Translations under genes and position numbers: made by a program
Notes under the pieces: model-generated
Seen by the model: the letters and a program-made list of their open reading frames with translations, nothing else
The model's database searches: none
Told to the model about the DNA's origin: nothing
In this document: in pieces, positions 60,450 through 64,000 of the stretch
Position numbering within the stretch: position 1 is the first letter of the stretch
Layout of the letters: each line of letters starts with the position of its first letter
NCBI GenBank assembly: GCA_949152475.1
Contig: OX424560.1
Coordinates: 43,478,719-43,542,718, forward strand
Direction: 5' to 3'
Source: Terebella lapidaria
Taxonomy: Eukaryota > Annelida > Polychaeta > Terebellida > Terebellidae
DNA length: 64,000 nucleotides

Positions 60450-60716
60450 ACAAACAATTGATTTCTAAGCTGTAAAGTCAATAATTAGCGAGATATTAAC
60501 CAGGTCAAATTCTTAGTCATGAGAATATTCAGTCCTATATGTCCACAGTTGATTTCTAAGCTGTAAAGTCAATAATAAGTGATATTAGACATTTTATCCT
60601 TTGATCTTGAAAATTAGGTCAATGGTCAAATTCAAGGTCATGACAATTTTCAGCATATATCATTTCCTATATGTTCACAATTGATCCCTAAGCTGTAAAG
60701 TCGATAATAGGTCCTG
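60450..60716 (-). mobile_element. Fragment of the transposon family (AGGTCA-rich segment)
   Basis: It contains GATTTCTAAGCTGTAAAGTC, AATTCAAGGTCATGA and CAGCATATATCATTTCC, colinear with the tandem units of copy 3 (57930-58570). Neither hairpin end is present, so this is a truncated fragment. Confidence 0.75.
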
Positions 60717-60726
60717 CAGATCTGAG

Positions 60727-60826
60727 AGATAGATAGATGGGTAGATAGATAGATAGATAGATGGGGAGATGGATAGATGGATAGATAGATAGATAGATAG
60801 ATGGGGAGATAGATAGATAGTTAGGT
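60727..60826. repeat. (GATA)n microsatellite
   Basis: GATA/GATG tetranucleotide tract with interruptions (GATAGATAGATGGGTAGATA and similar). Related short GATA tracts recur between 61145 and 61290. Confidence 0.95.
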
Positions 60827-60835
60827 ATCGCGATC

Positions 60836-61335
60836 TGTCCTTATGTCACGCATTTGTGTCCTTTTGTTGCAGGCAATTGTGACTTTCGTACATGTTGTGT
60901 CCGAATGTCACATTTGGGTGTCCTAATGTCCCATTTGTGTCCTTTTGCTGCAGTCCGATTGCCACATGTTGTCCTTTTGTCTCATTCGAGTGTCCTTTTG
61001 TTGCAAAATGTCCGATTGTCACTTTTGCCATCTACCTGTGACAAAAATACATCATGCTTAGTAGATAGATCGTAGATCACTGCAAATAGATAGATTGTAT
61101 ACCACAAAAGTACTAATGTCGCATAACATGATACTTTTGCTACAAGTGATAGATAGATAGATAGTTCTGTTGCTAGTACTAATGTCACATAGCATTGTAC
61201 TTTTGCTGCACATGATGGATAGATAGTTGTGTTTGCTAGTACTAATGTCACAAAGCATGTACTTTTGCTACACATGATAGATAGATAGTTATGTTACCAG
61301 TACTATTGTCACATACCATTGTCCTTTTGCTACGC
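60836..61335. repeat. Irregular tandem repeats with TGTCCTTTTGCTGCA and CTAGTACTAATGTCACA
   Basis: 60836-61030 has repeated TGTCC..TTTTG(C/T)TGCA and TGTCACATTTG words. 61095-61330 has about four units of about 70 bp: AGTACTAATGTCACATAGCAT, TTTTGCTACACATGATAGAT. The TGTCCTTTTG word reappears inverted at about 61874 (GTGACAAAAGGACAC), so the stretch may be one end of an inverted-repeat element. Overlapping frames on both strands are repeat artefacts. Confidence 0.7.
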
Positions 61336-62519
61336 AAGTCTGGAATGCATAATATTAACGTTCGCCAGATGGCAGCAAAGTATGTGTGACAAATGTACAC
61401 AATATATTGTACAAATGCTGCATTGACCATCTATCTATCTCATTTTCACAGAAAATACTTTGAAAATGAATGTTTATTTTTGGATAAAAAATCTGAATTT
61501 TTTTTACACAAGACATCGCTGGTGGGAGGTATACATATGTGAGAATCACGTTTGTATATTGAAAATTGACGAAAATAGGAAAAAGTCATATTTTTTTGAC
61601 AAAAACAGTGTTGGGTTTTCTTCATGTGCCGTAGAACTGAATTACACACATTATGAAGAAGAATCAAATTATTGACAACAATAATCATGGAGATATTGAA
61701 GAAAATGTGTCAATTGGACAAGAAACGGCTGCAATTTTGAACAAAAATGCGTAAAATTTGTATATGTTTTGCATTATGTCACTACCATGCAGCAATAAAA
61801 ATTTTGTGAAAATATGTGAACATTTACAGGAATTATTTCATATTTACCTATTGAAATGTGACAAAGGCCATAAAAATGTGACAAAAGGACACCTATTTCT
61901 AAAGATTTGAAAAAATATATTATATGTCAATTTTGTCTACAAAAAAACTTGAAACTCTCAGATATGCTAGACTATGTTAGTTTCTATTGTTTCAAAATGT
62001 TAGACATTTTTGGACCTGCAAAGTCAACTTGAAAATTTCGAAACCTCAATTTCAGCAACCGTGTCTCCAGGGATAACATTGCCTGTACCTTCTGACAAGA
62101 CCCAAATATCTCGAAATTTCAAACTACTTTTTAAACTGTTTTTTGTACTATTTTTTGATAGACTTTTCAAAGGGTCATTCACACAAAATTTGGTCCTGAA
62201 AAGTGTAAAATTGAAGAAGTTATATTTTGCAACATTAGGACATGTAGATAGTTTTAACACCGATACAAAACCCCACTTATGGAGTTTTATAGATAATTTT
62301 TGTTGTGTGAAATGGATGATACTTAGGCTATAAGCTATTTCGATTAGCTGTTTTTTCGATTATACTTTAATTTTAGGACTTATAGTACAATCTATCATCA
62401 TGTGACATTATGCCCAAAAAACGATCGATCCATATCGCGTTATAGATGGATAGATAGATCTGTAAGCTTTCCTGTGTTTTTGCAGAAACAGTTACCATAG
62501 TAACTAGCAGACATTTTAC
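61336..62519. other. Intron sequence, nothing clear
   Basis: AT-rich SUGCT intron. A possible right end of an inverted-repeat element lies at about 61870-61890. Frames at 61460-61675 and 62010-62333 have no recognisable product, and their AT-rich composition fits chance. Confidence 0.5.
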
Positions 62520-62611
62520 CTGAGGACCGGTGATGTGCATCAGACCCCCGATGGCAGCGGCCACGTTGTCATAACCTCCACGTCCACTGTAAGGTCCAGT
62601 CTGACCAAACC
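62520..62611 (-). CDS. SUGCT: SUGCT exon: GFGQTGPYS...GGLMHITGPQ
   Basis: The acceptor GTTTGTGCAG|GGTTTG and donor CCTCAG|GTAAAA give phase 1 to 0 and 92 nt: GFGQTGPYSGRGGYDNVAAA then IGGLMHITGPQ. G-x-GQ-GPY-x-x-x-x-GYD-x-x-x-x-A-GGLM-TG is the best-known class III CoA-transferase signature. It is the first SUGCT exon in the window in transcript order; upstream exons lie beyond 64000. Confidence 0.92.
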
Positions 62612-62683
62612 CTGCACAAACACAAAATAATTTATACAATAAACAGACATAAAAGCCTAGAGGCTTTTTGGCATCCCCATTTT

Positions 62684-63260
62684 TTAGCTAACCGGCCCTT
62701 TGGGCCGATAAACTATTGTCGTGGTATTTCGTCCGTCGTCCGTCCGTCGTCCGTCCGTCGTCCGTCCGGGTCTGTAACTTTTTTTTGACATGATGAATTT
62801 CCCCATAAATTTGTCAGAACATACCTTGGGCCAGTATCTAAAAACGTTTTTTTTTTATTGAATAGTTTTTGCCTATTTGGCGGCCATTTTTGTCGAAAAA
62901 TGGCCAATTTTGGACTTTGGAGGCCATTTTCTCAAAAACTGTCTGATCAGTTTTGAGATTTTTGTTTCAAAACACTCCCCTCATGTACCTTTATGATGTG
63001 TATAAGTTTCGTTGCCCTTGAATCGCCGGTCTGCGGTGTGGCGGCCACACTCAAAATAATGTATAAGATTCTCTTCATGTACCTTTGTGATGTGTAATTT
63101 GATTTCGTATTATAGTCCTTGCAGAAAATGTGTTTCCAGCAACATTTACGAACATGTTTTGACAATTAGAGTTCAAGATCAGTGTAGCAATTTATATCTT
63201 GGAAAATCAATACTCTGCATTTCTCATGATTGCCGGTAAGCTACAGCACCCTTGGTGCTA
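62684..63260 (+). mobile_element. Hairpin-ended transposon family, copy 4 (diverged subfamily)
   Basis: The left end TTAGCTAACCGGCCC-TTT-GGGCCGATAAAC is followed by CGTGGTATTTCGTCCGTCG and a short (CCGT)n-like tract. The right end GCCGGTAAGCTACAGCACC-CTT-GGTGCTA is again a hairpin. The stems differ in sequence from copies 1-3 but stay complementary. The interior shares GGCGGCCATTTTTGTC, GTATAAGTTTCGTTGCCC and ATGTACCTTTGTGATGTGTA. Confidence 0.75.
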
Positions 63261-63478
63261 TGATTTTCATTTCAAATGATGAAAAATAATACACAAGTCC
63301 CTTCCAAAAATACACCCAAACATTTGTTGTTGTTGGTATTGCCTGAATCAAATATGACATTGAAAGGAATCCACTGAATTTTTTTCCAAAATGGCCGCTG
63401 GCTGCCATCTTGGATTTCAAATCAAAACAACAATAGGGGGCTGCAGAAAAGTTTTTTGGATGAGCAGTGAAAAAAAAA

Positions 63479-64000
63479 TTAGCCCAAAATAATGACAATA
63501 TTCAGCATATATCATTTCTTATAGGTTCCTAAGCTGTAATTGATTCCTAAGCTGTAAAGTCGATAATAAGCGAGATATTAGCCATTCTGTGATCTTGGAA
63601 ATTTGGTCAAACTTCAAATTCAAGGTCACAAAAATATTCAGCATATATCTTTTCCTATAAGTCCACAATTGATTCCTCATCTCTAATCTCAATATTAAGT
63701 GATATATCAGAACAAATATATGTTTCTCATTATAAAGCATAGGAGAATTTAACATTGGAAAGTGCCGTTTGGGATCCGTCGAAAAAATCAAAATGGCTGC
63801 AACAGGCAGACCGTGATACAATGGCAACGAAACTTACAGATGTCCAGAGGTATATGAGGGGAATCTTTTGAAACAAAAAGCTCAAATCTGACCAGGCAGT
63901 CTGAGAAAATGATCCAAAATTGGCAGTTTCTCGTCAAAAATGACCACCAGAATTGCAGAAAAGTTTCAACTATAAACTTTAAAGATAAAATTGTTTGCGG
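63479..64000 (-). mobile_element. Hairpin-ended transposon family, copy 5, cut by the window end
   Basis: Begins TTAGCCCAAAATAATGACAA (hairpin half lost). It continues with ATTCAGCATATATCATTTC, CCTAAGCTGTAAAGTCGATA and AATTCAAGGTCACAAAAAT, then the ATGGCTGCAACAGGC and AAACTTTAAAGATAAAATTG blocks, colinear with copy 3. It extends past 64000. Confidence 0.8.

Larger units (their letters stand above)
52871..62611 (-). other. SUGCT: Gene extent: SUGCT-like class III CoA-transferase, last eight coding exons
   Basis: Exons on the - strand, in order: 62611-62520, 59404-59261, 57819-57724, 53749-53678, 53590-53498, 53392-53297, 53198-53135 and 53025-52871. All have GT-AG borders and join in one frame of about 270 residues. 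The order [74 protein letters not shown] and MGQHTEAVLREHLGY matches vertebrate SUGCT as I remember it. That enzyme is mitochondrial and transfers CoA from succinyl-CoA to glutarate in lysine/tryptophan breakdown. The 5' exons, with the mitochondrial targeting peptide, lie beyond 64000. Other class III transferases are possible but fit less well. Confidence 0.9.

Overview
This window is invertebrate-type metazoan DNA. It holds small exons with GT-AG introns, extracellular domain modules joined by phase-1 introns, and a very heavy load of minisatellites and non-coding transposon copies. I cannot fix the phylum from sequence alone; a mollusc or cephalochordate would fit, but that is a guess. Bacterial features such as operons, ribosome binding sites and CRISPR arrays are absent.

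Two host genes can be read exon by exon, and they converge. On the + strand (10837-42473) is the 3' portion of a gene for a secreted or surface protein: PAN-like module, Thr/Pro mucin linker, second PAN-like module, Ly6/uPAR-like three-finger module, then a LamG (concanavalin-type) jelly roll. Ten exons chain in frame with matching phases; the signal-peptide exon was not found. On the - strand (62611-52871) are the last eight coding exons of a class III CoA-transferase, best matched to SUGCT (succinyl-CoA:glutarate CoA-transferase). They also chain in frame, to a TAG stop at 52871-52873.

Layout: 1-2910 is a 93-bp minisatellite. 2911-10836 is non-coding with old repeats and one decayed coding-like stretch. 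10837-18386 has LamG-gene exons 1-8 with transposon copies in the introns. 18505-41832 is one intron made almost wholly of an 85-bp minisatellite. 41833-42473 is the gene's 3' end. 43130-49890 is a 52-bp minisatellite. 50913-52837 is a transposon copy. 52871-62611 is SUGCT, whose introns hold a 38-bp array, a 60-bp array and further copies of the same transposon family. 62684-64000 holds more such copies.

The most striking observation is that three large intronic minisatellites, in two unrelated genes, are built from splice junctions of the exon they touch. The 38-bp unit (53815-57723) copies the last 21 nt of a SUGCT exon plus its 5' splice site. The 60-bp unit (59405-60430) copies the 3' splice site and first 14 nt of another SUGCT exon. 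The 85-bp unit (about 270 copies) carries branch-point-like CTAAC, a pyrimidine-rich stretch, AG, and the first 14 nt of LamG exon 9. A fourth array may be a weaker case. A second theme is a hairpin-ended transposon family loaded with TCAAGGTCA and AGGTCA direct repeats, which match nuclear-receptor binding sites.
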